Shown here piece after piece: positions 17,694 through 32,937 of a stretch of DNA of 64,000 nt (position 1 is the stretch's first letter; every line of letters begins with the position of its first letter). The DNA comes from Rubrivivax sp. (GTDB lineage: Bacteria; Pseudomonadota; Gammaproteobacteria; Burkholderiales; Burkholderiaceae_C). The position numbers were made by a program, and so were the translations under genes. The stretch spans positions 90,135 through 154,134 of the forward strand of contig JADCGQ010000008.1 in the NCBI GenBank assembly GCA_020248945.1. The letters are read 5' to 3'. The notes beneath the pieces are model-generated. The model searched no databases and was not told the DNA's origin. It was given only the letters and a program-made list of their open reading frames with translations.

Positions 17694-19949
17694 ATGAAGA
17701 TCGACCGCCTGCTCTCGCGCATCGAATCGAGCGAGGCCCTTGAACCCACCGGCGAGCCGGCAGCGGGCTTGTCGCGTCGCCACTTCATGGCCACCACCGT
17801 GGCCGGCGCGCTGGGCCTGGCCGTGTGGCCGGACCGTGCCGACGCGCAGGCCACTGCCGCCGGCCTGAAGCCCACCGACGCCCCGGGCGCCTTCGTCAGC
17901 ATCGCGCGCGACGGCACCACCACCATCCTGTGCAACCGCATGGACATGGGCCAGGGCATCGAAACCGCGCTGGCGATGATCTGCGCCGAAGAGCTCGACG
18001 CCGACTGGGGCCGCGTGGCCACCGGCTTCGGCAACCAGAAGGTGGCCTATGTCGACCCGGCCATGGGCATGCACCTCACCGGCGGCAGCAATTCGGTGAA
18101 GAACAGCTACACGCAGTACCGCGAGCTCGGTGCCCGCACGCGCGCCATGCTGCTGGCGGCGGCCGCGCGGCAGTGGGGCGTGCCGGTGGCGCAGCTGAGT
18201 GCGGCGGGCGGCGTGATCACCGGGCCGCAAGGCGCGATGAAGGCCGGCTACGGCGAGCTGTTCGAGGCCGCGATGGCGCTGCCCGTGCCCGAGGCGGTGG
18301 TGCTGAAGTCGCCGCGCGACTTCAAGCTGCTCGGCAAGCCGCAGACGCTGAAGGTGGCCACGGCCAAGAGCACCGGCACGCAGCAATACGGCATCGACGT
18401 GCGCCTGCCCGGCATGCTGACGGCCGTGATCCAGCGCCCGCCGGTGTTCAACGGCAAGGTCGTCGGCTTCGATGCGGCCGCGGCGCGCCGCATCAAGGGC
18501 GTGCGCGCCATCTTCCCGGTGGCACTGGACCGCGGCGGCCAGGGCGTGGCCGTGGTCGCCGAGGGCTACTGGCCCGCACACCAGGGCCGCGAGGCGCTGA
18601 AGATCGACTGGGCGCTGGCCGACGTCGCCCGGCCCGACACCAGCGCGCTGCGCGCCGAGTACCTGCGCCTGGCGCAGACGCCTGGCACGCCCGCGCCCGA
18701 GCCGCACTTGCGCGCCGACACCGCGGCCGGCCCGGGCGCGCCGAGGAAGATCAGCGCCGAGTTCGTCTTCCCTTACCTCAACCACGCGCAGCTCGAGCCG
18801 CTGGCCTGCACGGTGGACCTGCTGCCCGACCGCGCCGTGATCCACGCCGCCTCGCAGATGCCAGGCATCGATGCCGGCGCGGCGGCCTCGGTGCTGGGCC
18901 TCAAGCCCGAGCAGGTGGAGATCGTCGTGCAGATGGCCGGTGGCGGTTTCGGCCGCCGCGCCACGCCGGGTGGCGAGTGGGTGCGCGAGGCCTGCGCCGT
19001 GGCCAAGGGCCTGGCCGAGCGCGGCCAGCGCGCGCCCGTGAAGGTGGTGTGGAGCCGCGAGGACGACATGCGCTCGGGCTACTACCGCCCGTTCACCGTG
19101 CACCGCGCCGAGATCGGCTTCGATGCGGCTGGCAAGGTGCTGGCCTGGGAGCACCGTGTCGTCAGCCAGAGCATCCTGGCGGGCTCGCCCTTCGAGGCTT
19201 TCATGGTGAAGCAGGGCGTCGACGTCACCACCACCGAGGGCCTGCGCGAGCCCTACGGCGTGCCGATGAACGTGAGCGTGCACCACCCGAAGGTGAACGT
19301 GCCGGTGCTGTGGTGGCGCGCGGTCGGCAGCACGCACACGGCCTACGTGATGGAGACGCTGATCGACGAGATCGCGGTGGCCACGAAGCAGGATCCGGTG
19401 GCCTACCGCATGGCCTTGATGGGCACCGAGGCCAAGACCGTGCGCCACCGCGCCGCGCTGCAGCTGGCGGTCGATGCCAGCGGCTATGCGCGCCGCCGCG
19501 CGGTGGCCGGCACGGCCTGGGGCGTGGCGCTGCACGAGAGCTTCGAATCGGTGGTGGCCTACGTCGTGCAGGTGCAGATGCAGGGGCGTGGCAAGGAGCG
19601 CCGCCCGGTGCTCACGCAGGTGACGGCCGGCGTGCACTGCAACTTCTGCGTCAATCCGCGCAGCGTCGAGGCGCAGGTGCAGGGCTCCGTGCTGATGGCG
19701 CTGGCCACCACGCTGCCCGGCCACGCCATCACGCTGAAGGACGGGCGCGTCGAGCAGGGCAACTTCCACCAGTTCACGCTGCCGCGCCTGGCACAGATGC
19801 CGAAGGTGGCCGTGCACATCGTGCCCAGCAGCGACGCACCCAAGGGCATGGGCGAGCCGGCCCTGCCGCCGCTGGCGCCGGCCTTCGCCAACGCCGTGGC
19901 GCGCCTGACGGGCCAGCGCCAGCGCGAGCTGCCGTTCCGCTTTGCCTGA
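17694..19949 (+). CDS. iorB: molybdopterin-binding large subunit of a molybdenum hydroxylase, IorB type
   Basis: This 751-residue catalytic subunit resembles isoquinoline 1-oxidoreductase beta. A twin-arginine signal (SRRHFMATT near residue 27) indicates export as a folded cofactor-loaded complex with the small subunit. Family marks include NRMDMGQGIETALAM, the conserved MAGGGFGRR near 415, WWRAVGSTHTAYVMETLIDE near 540 and PKGMGEPALPP near the C-terminus. The equivalent of the catalytic Glu may lie in GMGEPALPPLAPA. No cytochrome c or XdhC-like maturation gene is adjacent, so the electron acceptor is not evident. Confidence 0.9.
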   Translation: MKIDRLLSRIESSEALEPTGEPAAGLSRRHFMATTVAGALGLAVWPDRADAQATAAGLKPTDAPGAFVSIARDGTTTILCNRMDMGQGIETALAMICAEELDADWGRVATGFGNQKVAYVDPAMGMHLTGGSNSVKNSYTQYRELGARTRAMLLAAAARQWGVPVAQLSAAGGVITGPQGAMKAGYGELFEAAMALPVPEAVVLKSPRDFKLLGKPQTLKVATAKSTGTQQYGIDVRLPGMLTAVIQRPPVFNGKVVGFDAAAARRIKGVRAIFPVALDRGGQGVAVVAEGYWPAHQGREALKIDWALADVARPDTSALRAEYLRLAQTPGTPAPEPHLRADTAAGPGAPRKISAEFVFPYLNHAQLEPLACTVDLLPDRAVIHAASQMPGIDAGAAASVLGLKPEQVEIVVQMAGGGFGRRATPGGEWVREACAVAKGLAERGQRAPVKVVWSREDDMRSGYYRPFTVHRAEIGFDAAGKVLAWEHRVVSQSILAGSPFEAFMVKQGVDVTTTEGLREPYGVPMNVSVHHPKVNVPVLWWRAVGSTHTAYVMETLIDEIAVATKQDPVAYRMALMGTEAKTVRHRAALQLAVDASGYARRRAVAGTAWGVALHESFESVVAYVVQVQMQGRGKERRPVLTQVTAGVHCNFCVNPRSVEAQVQGSVLMALATTLPGHAITLKDGRVEQGNFHQFTLPRLAQMPKVAVHIVPSSDAPKGMGEPALPPLAPAFANAVARLTGQRQRELPFRFA

Positions 19950-20046
19950 GCAGCCCGCGGCTGAAGTCCTTCCTTGACGCCGTGACGACGCGGCCGGTGG
20001 CCGGGGCGATCCCTAGAATCCCCTGCCTTCCCTCTCGAAGGACCGC

Positions 20047-25839
<5,793 letters not shown>

Positions 25840-25875
25840 AGCCCGCGCCGGGTGTTCAGGCGCCGAGTGCTGCGC

Positions 25876-26103
25876 TCAACGCGGGCGCTTCACCCACCAC
25901 GAGAACGCGCCGGTCAGCCCCATCAGCGGCCACAGCGCGACGCACAGCAGCACCCAGGCCAGGCGGCTCTGCATCGGGTCGGACAGGTCAGCCGCCGCGC
26001 GCTTGGTGTGGCCCTCGCTGAACAGATGCCGGCGCGAGTAGGTGGCGAGGCCGAACAGCGCCCCGAACAGGGTGAACAGCGTGATGGCGACAGGAAAGGT
26101 CAT
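25876..26103 (-). CDS. small two-helix membrane protein, function unknown
   Basis: This 75-residue protein has two hydrophobic segments (TFPVAITLFTLFGALFGLA near the start and WVLLCVALWPLMGLTGAFSW near the end) separated by a charged loop. It is not recognised. The ATG at 26103 is preceded by GAGGAG at a good distance; a longer frame extends to 26160 but has no better start. It follows msrQ on the same strand after 87 bp. Confidence 0.6.
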   Translation of the reverse strand: MTFPVAITLFTLFGALFGLATYSRRHLFSEGHTKRAAADLSDPMQSRLAWVLLCVALWPLMGLTGAFSWWVKRPR

Positions 26104-26190
26104 GACGGGCTCCTCGCTTCGGAAGGGCGCCAGTCTGACGCGTTCGAGGGCGGTAATCAAGCAGAGTTGACACCACTGATCGTCAAGGGG

Positions 26191-26811
26191 TCATGACACT
26201 TTCCGGGCGTAGCGCCACCACTGCCGCCAGCCCAGCAGCACGGCGATCACCGCGGCATACACCGCCACTTCCGCGTAGTCGTTCTTGCCGCTGCGCATCC
26301 AGAAGAAGTGCAGCAGGCCCAGCAGCACCACCGCGTACACGGCCCGGTGCAGCAGCTGCCAGCGCGCCGCGCCCAGGCTGCGGATGGCGCGGTTGAAGGA
26401 GGTGGCGGCCAGCGGCAGCATCAGCACGAGGGCGGCCGTGCCGACGAGGATGAAGTTGCGCTTGGCGATGTCGGGCAGGATCAGGCCGAGGTCGAGGCCC
26501 ATGTCGAGCCAGGCGTAGCAGGCGAAATGCAGCACGCCGTAGAAGAAGGCGAAGAGCCCGAGCATGCGCCGCAGCCGGGCCAGCGCGGCCAGCCCGAAGG
26601 CCTGGCGCAGCGGCGTCACGGCCAGCGTCAGGCACAGGAAGCGCAGCGTCCAGTCGCCGGTGCCGCGGATCAGCGCCTCGGCCGGGTTGGCGCCCAGCGT
26701 GTTCGTCAGCGCGCCCTGCAGCAGCGCCGCAAAGGGCAGCAGCGCGAGCACGAAGACCAGCGGCTTGACGGCCGCGTGCAGCAGCAGCCGCTGCAGCCCT
26801 GTCGCGGCCAC
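26191..26811 (-). CDS. msrQ: haem-binding membrane subunit MsrQ of periplasmic methionine sulfoxide reductase
   Basis: This 206-residue inner-membrane b-type cytochrome (YedZ family, ferric-reductase-like transmembrane domain) has about six hydrophobic helices. Conserved haem-ligand histidines appear in FFYGVLHFACY, RWQLLHRAVY and LLGLLHFFW. It passes electrons from the quinone pool to MsrP, which repairs oxidised methionines in periplasmic proteins. It starts 4 bp after msrP, so the two are co-translated or closely co-transcribed. Confidence 0.93.
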   Translation of the reverse strand: MAATGLQRLLLHAAVKPLVFVLALLPFAALLQGALTNTLGANPAEALIRGTGDWTLRFLCLTLAVTPLRQAFGLAALARLRRMLGLFAFFYGVLHFACYAWLDMGLDLGLILPDIAKRNFILVGTAALVLMLPLAATSFNRAIRSLGAARWQLLHRAVYAVVLLGLLHFFWMRSGKNDYAEVAVYAAVIAVLLGWRQWWRYARKVS

Positions 26812-26815
26812 GGTG

Positions 26816-27799
<984 letters not shown>

Positions 27800-27850
27800 G
27801 GTGTCCGTTCTGAGCCGACATCCGCGGATTCGTTCCCGGTGCCGCCCTGG

Positions 27851-29203
27851 TTACAGTTCGCCGTAGGAGTGCAGGCCCGAGAGGAACATGTTCACGCCCA
27901 GGAAGGCAAACGTCGTGATCGCCAGGCCCACCAGCGCCCACCAGGCGCTGACGGTGCCGCGCAGGCCCTTCATCAGGCGCATGTGCAGCCAGGCGGCGTA
28001 GTTCAGCCAGACGATCAGCGCCCAGGTTTCCTTCGGGTCCCAGCTCCAGTAGCCGCCCCAGGCCTCGGCCGCCCACAGCGCGCCCAGGATGGTGGCGACG
28101 GTGAAGAAGGCGAATCCGATGGCGATGGCCTTGTACATGACGTCGTCGAGCACCTCGAACGACGGCAGCTTGTCGGCGATGCGCCCGCGCAGCGCGATGA
28201 TGCCGGCCGCCAGCAGCGCACTGACGCCGAAGTAGAGGGCCCAGTAAGTGGACAGCGGGTCGACCCCGCGGCGGAACACCATTGGCTCGAAGCACAGCAC
28301 CACGCCCAGCACCCACAGCGGCGCCAGCTTCCACCATCGCGTCTCGGTGGCCTGCTGCTTGATGAGGTAGGCGAACGCCACCATCGCCGCAATGGCGAAG
28401 GTGCCGTAGCCCACGAAGTTGGCCGGCACGTGCACCTTCATCCACCAGCTCTGCAGCGCCGGCACCAGCGGCTGGATGGCGTGGGCCTCGCGCACCAGCG
28501 TGTACCAGAGCAGGAAGCCGACCGCGGCACTCACGACCAGCATCGAGAACGCGCCGAGCGCGCGCGTGCGGTAGTGCTGCTCGTAGTACAGGTAGAACAG
28601 CGTCGTCATCCAGCAGAACAGCACGAACACTTCGTACAGGTTGCTCACCGGGATGTGGCCCACGCCGGTGGCGATCTGATGGCTCTCGTACCAGCGCACG
28701 AAGGAGCCGATCAGCGCCATCACCACGGCGGCCCAGGCGAACCAGGTGCCGAACTTCAGCGCCGAGTTGTCGCCGCCACCCGCCGGCTTGCGCGCGAGCA
28801 GGCCGATCCAGTAGAAGGCCGTGCTCATGAAGAACAGCAGGCTCATCCACAGGATGGCGCTCTGGCTCGACAGGAAGTACTTCAGCAGGAAGGCGTTCTC
28901 GCCGGCGGCGAGGTCGGCGCCGAAGTCGTCGGTCGCGCGGCCGTACAGCGCAATGGCCAGCAGCGTGGCCACGCCCACGCCCAGGCTCAGCGGCTGCAGC
29001 GGGCGCCAGAACCAGCCGATCGCGATCAGGCTGGGGGCGGCGCCGGCGAGGATCCAGGTCTCGTAGAAGTCCATGCGCCCGCCGTAGCGGTGGAACGCGA
29101 AGGCCGTGGCACCGAGCACCAGCGCCGCGAAGACCCAGTCGAAAGCCGTGCGGCGCGCCAGCGGGTTGGCGCCCTTGCCGAGCATCATCGTGGTCGTGTT
29201 CAT
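27851..29203 (-). CDS. ccsB: cytochrome c biogenesis protein CcsB/CcsA (System II haem handling)
   Basis: This 450-residue inner-membrane protein is part of the System II (Ccs) cytochrome c synthetase. It has about eight or more hydrophobic segments. The tryptophan-rich WWD haem-binding signature is visible as WGGYWSWDPKETWAL near residue 383, flanked by histidine-bearing helices. With ResB it moves haem out and attaches it to CxxCH motifs. The start overlaps the resB stop by 4 bp. The adjacent cytochrome c4 is a natural client. Confidence 0.93.
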   Translation of the reverse strand: MNTTTMMLGKGANPLARRTAFDWVFAALVLGATAFAFHRYGGRMDFYETWILAGAAPSLIAIGWFWRPLQPLSLGVGVATLLAIALYGRATDDFGADLAAGENAFLLKYFLSSQSAILWMSLLFFMSTAFYWIGLLARKPAGGGDNSALKFGTWFAWAAVVMALIGSFVRWYESHQIATGVGHIPVSNLYEVFVLFCWMTTLFYLYYEQHYRTRALGAFSMLVVSAAVGFLLWYTLVREAHAIQPLVPALQSWWMKVHVPANFVGYGTFAIAAMVAFAYLIKQQATETRWWKLAPLWVLGVVLCFEPMVFRRGVDPLSTYWALYFGVSALLAAGIIALRGRIADKLPSFEVLDDVMYKAIAIGFAFFTVATILGALWAAEAWGGYWSWDPKETWALIVWLNYAAWLHMRLMKGLRGTVSAWWALVGLAITTFAFLGVNMFLSGLHSYGEL

Positions 29204-31356
29204 GCAGCAGACTCCTTCAGCAGCGCCTTCTTCAGGCGCTCGAATTCGCGGTCACCGTCGAGCGTGCGGCGCGTGCTCGACAAGGCCGTGGTGATGCGGG
29301 TGCGGGCAGTGTCGGGTGCAGCGTCGGGTGTCTCGGGCTGCAGCCAGACCCACAGGCGCCGGTCGCGCACGTAGAGCATCATGAAGACGCCCAGGATCAG
29401 CAGCGCGCAGCCGAGGTAGACCAGCGTCTGCCCGGGCGCGCGCGCCACCTGGAACACGCTGGCCTGCACCTGCTTGAAGTCCTTCAACTGGAAGATCATC
29501 GGCGCCGGGTAGAAGTAGCTGTCGGCCAGCGACGTGACGGCCAGCGTCATGAAGCGTTCGGCCTCCGGGCTCGGCTTGAGTGCCGCAAGACCGGCCTGCT
29601 CACGCGTGAGGTTCACCAGCTCGAACAGCGAGCCGTTGAGGATGCGCAGCATGACCTCGCTGACGCGCATGCGGTCGGCTTCGGGCACGGTGGCCTCGAG
29701 GAAGTCGGCCAGCGCCTGCAGGCCATTGACCTTGGCGCCTTGCGTACCCGGCAGCTTGCCTGGCTCGGTGCCGGCGAAGAGGCCCAGCACCCGGCGTGTC
29801 GTGCCCAGCAGCTGCTCGGCGACCTCGGGGCGGTCGGCCGGCGCGGCCAGCGCCACGTAGCGGCGGGCGGCACGGTCGCGCTGGGCCGGATCGTCGAGCG
29901 CCTGGCGCAGCCGCATCCAGCCGTCGATCTGGCCCTGCTCGTCGGCCGGCACGCGCAGGTAGCGGAACTCGTCCTGCGGCGATTCGCGCATGCCGAACAG
30001 GAAGACCGCTGCGCCCTCGAGCATCACCGGCGACATGAAGTTCTGGAACTCGCGCGCCTGGCCGGCGGCGTCGCGGATGCGGTAGGTGATGCTGGGGCCG
30101 ATGTTGGTGAGGTCGCGCTTGGTCACGGTCTTGTCGCCGGCGCCCAGGCGCTGGTCGAGCGAGTGCACGAGGTCGACGCTGCGCACGTCGGCGCCGGCGC
30201 TGTCGGCACCACCCGCCGGGCCGCTCATGTTCTCGACGTTGATGACGCGCAGCGTCGCGAACTCCAGCGTCGACTTCTCCTCGCCCTTCGGGCCGGTGCT
30301 CACCAGCTGCGTGCTGCCGCCGATCTGGCCTTGCACGTCGAAGCCCTGGCCCGGGCCCAGCGGCAGCGCGCGCAGCGTGACGCTGGAGCCGCCGTCGTCG
30401 AAGCTGCTCTGGTAGATGGCGACGCCGCGGTGGTAGGCAGGCTTGTTGACCTCGACGCGGTGCTCGATCTTATGGCCGCTCTCGTGGTCGTGCACGACGA
30501 TCTCGCTGGCAAAGAGGCGCGGCATGCCGGTGGGGTAGTACTCGACGATGAAGCGCTTGAGCTCGACATCGAAGGGCAGGTCCTGCAGCACCACGCCGCC
30601 GGGCATGGTGAGCACGGCGGTGCTGGCCTTCAGGCCCTCGGGCACGAACAGGTTGCCGCGGAAGGTGGGGTTGGTGGCGGCCAGCCGGTGCTGCTCGGGC
30701 ACGTCGGGGATCAGGCCGCCGCCGGCGAACACGCTCTTGCCGAAGATCGCCATCTGCGCCCGCACCATCAGGTCGCCGTCGAGCAGGCCGCCGATGCACA
30801 CCAGCACGATCGCCGAGTGCGCCGCGAGGTAGCCGATCTTGTTGGGCCGGCCCTTGCGCGCCGCGATCATCACGCCGCTGTCGCGCGTCTGCACCTTGGC
30901 ATGCCAGCCCTGCGCCACCAGCAGGCCGCTGACGCGTGCCAGCGCATCGGCCGGCGCCTCGGCCACCGCGGCCTGGCCCTTGTGCGCAAAGGCCACCAGG
31001 CTCTTCTCGCGGATGTCTTCCTTGTACTGCGTCCAGTCGGCAATGATCTTCGGCAGGTTGCGCGCGATGCACAGGCTGGTCGAGAGCACCAGGAAGGCCA
31101 GGATCAGCAGGAACCAGGGCGCGCTGTACACCGTGTGCAGGCGCATCGCCGAGAACACGTCGGCCCAGAAGGGGCCGAACTGGTTGACGTAGTTGATCGC
31201 CGGTTCGTTCTGCTTGACGACCGTGCCGATGACGCTGGCGATGCAGATGATGCTCAGCAGCGAGATCGAGAAGCGCATCGACGAGAGCAACTCGACGGTG
31301 TCGCGCAGGGTGCGCGAGCCGACGGGAACCTCAACACCCGAGGTGGTGACTGCCAT
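29200..31356 (-). CDS. resB: cytochrome c biogenesis protein ResB (Ccs1)
   Basis: This 718-residue partner of CcsB has three N-terminal hydrophobic segments (including FSISLLSIICIASVIGTVV and APWFLLILAFLVLSTSLC). A large periplasmic domain and a C-terminal membrane helix (QTLVYLGCALLILGVFMMLY) follow. The early ResB motif NYVNQFGPFWADVF is present. It is thought to hold apocytochromes and haem in the System II synthetase. The ATG at 31356 is preferred over the GTG at 31377, which adds only seven residues. Confidence 0.92.
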   Translation of the reverse strand: MAVTTSGVEVPVGSRTLRDTVELLSSMRFSISLLSIICIASVIGTVVKQNEPAINYVNQFGPFWADVFSAMRLHTVYSAPWFLLILAFLVLSTSLCIARNLPKIIADWTQYKEDIREKSLVAFAHKGQAAVAEAPADALARVSGLLVAQGWHAKVQTRDSGVMIAARKGRPNKIGYLAAHSAIVLVCIGGLLDGDLMVRAQMAIFGKSVFAGGGLIPDVPEQHRLAATNPTFRGNLFVPEGLKASTAVLTMPGGVVLQDLPFDVELKRFIVEYYPTGMPRLFASEIVVHDHESGHKIEHRVEVNKPAYHRGVAIYQSSFDDGGSSVTLRALPLGPGQGFDVQGQIGGSTQLVSTGPKGEEKSTLEFATLRVINVENMSGPAGGADSAGADVRSVDLVHSLDQRLGAGDKTVTKRDLTNIGPSITYRIRDAAGQAREFQNFMSPVMLEGAAVFLFGMRESPQDEFRYLRVPADEQGQIDGWMRLRQALDDPAQRDRAARRYVALAAPADRPEVAEQLLGTTRRVLGLFAGTEPGKLPGTQGAKVNGLQALADFLEATVPEADRMRVSEVMLRILNGSLFELVNLTREQAGLAALKPSPEAERFMTLAVTSLADSYFYPAPMIFQLKDFKQVQASVFQVARAPGQTLVYLGCALLILGVFMMLYVRDRRLWVWLQPETPDAAPDTARTRITTALSSTRRTLDGDREFERLKKALLKESAA

Positions 31357-31406
31357 GCGCTGGATTATGGTTGGCACAGCCCGTTGCAGCAGGTAATGAA
31401 ACGCGA

Positions 31407-31429
31407 AGGGCCGGCGGTGAGCCGGCCCT
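31407..31429 (-). terminator. probable terminator of the cytochrome c4 gene
   Basis: AGGGCCGGC and GCCGGCCCT form a perfect 9-bp stem with a 5-base loop. It lies 33 bp past the cytochrome stop. The following minus-strand bases are only moderately T-rich (TTCGCGTTTC), so it may be weak or may allow read-through into resB. Confidence 0.55.
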
Positions 31430-31461
31430 GTGCCTGGGTTCAGGTGCGCTTCAGGTTTGCG

Positions 31462-32094
31462 TCAGCGCAGCCCGGCAGCGAAGTCGGACACCGCCTTGAT
31501 CTCGCGCTCGGTCATCTTGCCGGCGATGGTGATCATCTGCGCGTTGTTGCCGCGCTCGCCCAGGCGGAAGGCGTTCATCTGCGCTTCGGTGTAGGCCGCG
31601 TGCTGCCCGGCGATGCGCGGGTACTGCGCGGGCATGCCGCTGCCGGCCGGGCCATGGCAGGCCGCGCAGGCCGGCACGCCCTTGGCGGCGATGCCACCGC
31701 GCCAGATGGACTCGCCCAGCGCCACGGTGTCCTTGTTGCCGGCAAAGCCCTTCGGCGCGGGCTTGCTGGCGTAGAAGGCAGAGATGTGCTTCATGTCCTC
31801 TTCGGACAGCGCGGCAACCATGCCGGCCATGATGGCGTTCTTGCGCTTGCCGCTCTTGAACTCGATGAGCTGCTTGACCAGGTACTCGGGGTGCTGGCCC
31901 TGGAGGATGGGGTTGGCCGGCGCACCGCGCGAGCCGTCGGCGGTGTGGCAGGCCAGGCAGGTGGCGGCCAGTTGCTGGCCCTTGGCCAGATCGGGCTTGA
32001 AGGCCGGTGCCGGTGCGGCAGCCAGGGCAGATGCCACCGGCAGGGAGCTCAGGGCGAGGGCGGCGAGCGTGGCGGACAGGGTCGGCAGCTTCAT
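31462..32094 (-). CDS. di-haem cytochrome c4
   Basis: This 210-residue secreted protein has a cleavable signal peptide (about residues 1-25, ending SALAAAP) and two cytochrome c domains. Haem motifs are CLACH near residue 46 and CAACH near 142. Distal methionines are plausible in NAIMAGMVAAL and AQMITIAGKM. Cytochrome c4 carries electrons in the periplasm to terminal oxidases. The ATG at 32094 gives a clean signal peptide; an upstream in-frame start would add a non-hydrophobic 19-residue extension. It is divergent from engB. Confidence 0.93.
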   Translation of the reverse strand: MKLPTLSATLAALALSSLPVASALAAAPAPAFKPDLAKGQQLAATCLACHTADGSRGAPANPILQGQHPEYLVKQLIEFKSGKRKNAIMAGMVAALSEEDMKHISAFYASKPAPKGFAGNKDTVALGESIWRGGIAAKGVPACAACHGPAGSGMPAQYPRIAGQHAAYTEAQMNAFRLGERGNNAQMITIAGKMTEREIKAVSDFAAGLR

Positions 32095-32164
32095 TCGAGG
32101 GCTTTCGGGTGGGCGCGGATCCGGCCGCTGCACACGCAGCCCGCCGGACAAAACCCATGAATTT

Positions 32165-32170
32165 TACAAT
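32165..32170 (+). promoter_or_regulatory. -10 box of engB
   Basis: TACAAT lies in an AT-rich patch, 5 nt before the engB ATG. No good -35 box is visible at the usual distance. Transcription from it would begin at or within the start codon. Confidence 0.5.
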
Positions 32171-32175
32171 GCACC

Positions 32176-32937
32176 ATGACACCGCCCTTTCGTGCCCCCC
32201 CCGCCGCGCCGACCGCAGCCCCCAGTCCGCGTCAGAGCAAGGTCGCGGCGCCCTCCGCCGAGGCCCGCGCCGCGCTGGCGTGGCTGCATGGGGCGCGCTT
32301 CCTCACCACGGCCAGCAAGCTCGATCAGCTGCCCGCCGATGAACTGCCTGAGATCGCCTTCGTCGGCCGCAGCAACGCCGGCAAGAGCACGGCCATCAAC
32401 CGCCTGACGCAGCAAAAGCGCCTGGCCTTCGCCTCGCGCACGCCGGGCCGCACGCAGCACATCAACCTCTTCGATGTCGGCCCGCGCGACGCCGTCGAGG
32501 TGCGCCTGGCCGACCTGCCCGGTTATGGCTACGCCGCGGTCGCGCGCACGGCCAAGCTGCGCTGGCAGGAGGTGATGGCGCAGTACCTCGAGCGCCGCCG
32601 TTCGCTGCACGGCGTGGTGCTGATGGCCGACTCGCGCCTGGGCCTCACCGAGCTCGACCATCGCCTGCTGGCGCTGATGTCGCAGCGCATCATCACCGGC
32701 GAGGTGCGCCTGCTCGTGCTGCTGACCAAGGTCGACAAGCTCAACCGCAACGACGCGCAGAAGGCGTTGCGCGACACCGGCGAGGCGCTGGCCGAACTGG
32801 GCTCCGAGGCGTCCGACATCGGCATCACGACGTTTTCCGCGCTCTCGGGTCTGGGCCTGGGCGATGTGGCGGAGGCCCTGCGCGGCTGGGTGCCCGCGCA
32901 GCCCGAGTCAGCGGTGGCCCCGCCGGTTGCGCCATGA
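32176..32937 (+). CDS. engB: ribosome biogenesis GTPase EngB (YihA/YsxC)
   Basis: This 253-residue TRAFAC-class GTPase is needed for large-subunit assembly. G1 is GRSNAGKST near residue 66, G3 DLPGYG near 112, G4 TKVDK near 184 and G5 in FSALSG near 216. A Pro/Ala-rich N-terminal tail of about 30 residues precedes the conserved start (ARFLTTASKLDQLP). No Shine-Dalgarno sequence is present and the -10 box nearly abuts the ATG. It ends overlapping the next start by 4 bp. Confidence 0.95.
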   Translation: MTPPFRAPPAAPTAAPSPRQSKVAAPSAEARAALAWLHGARFLTTASKLDQLPADELPEIAFVGRSNAGKSTAINRLTQQKRLAFASRTPGRTQHINLFDVGPRDAVEVRLADLPGYGYAAVARTAKLRWQEVMAQYLERRRSLHGVVLMADSRLGLTELDHRLLALMSQRIITGEVRLLVLLTKVDKLNRNDAQKALRDTGEALAELGSEASDIGITTFSALSGLGLGDVAEALRGWVPAQPESAVAPPVAP

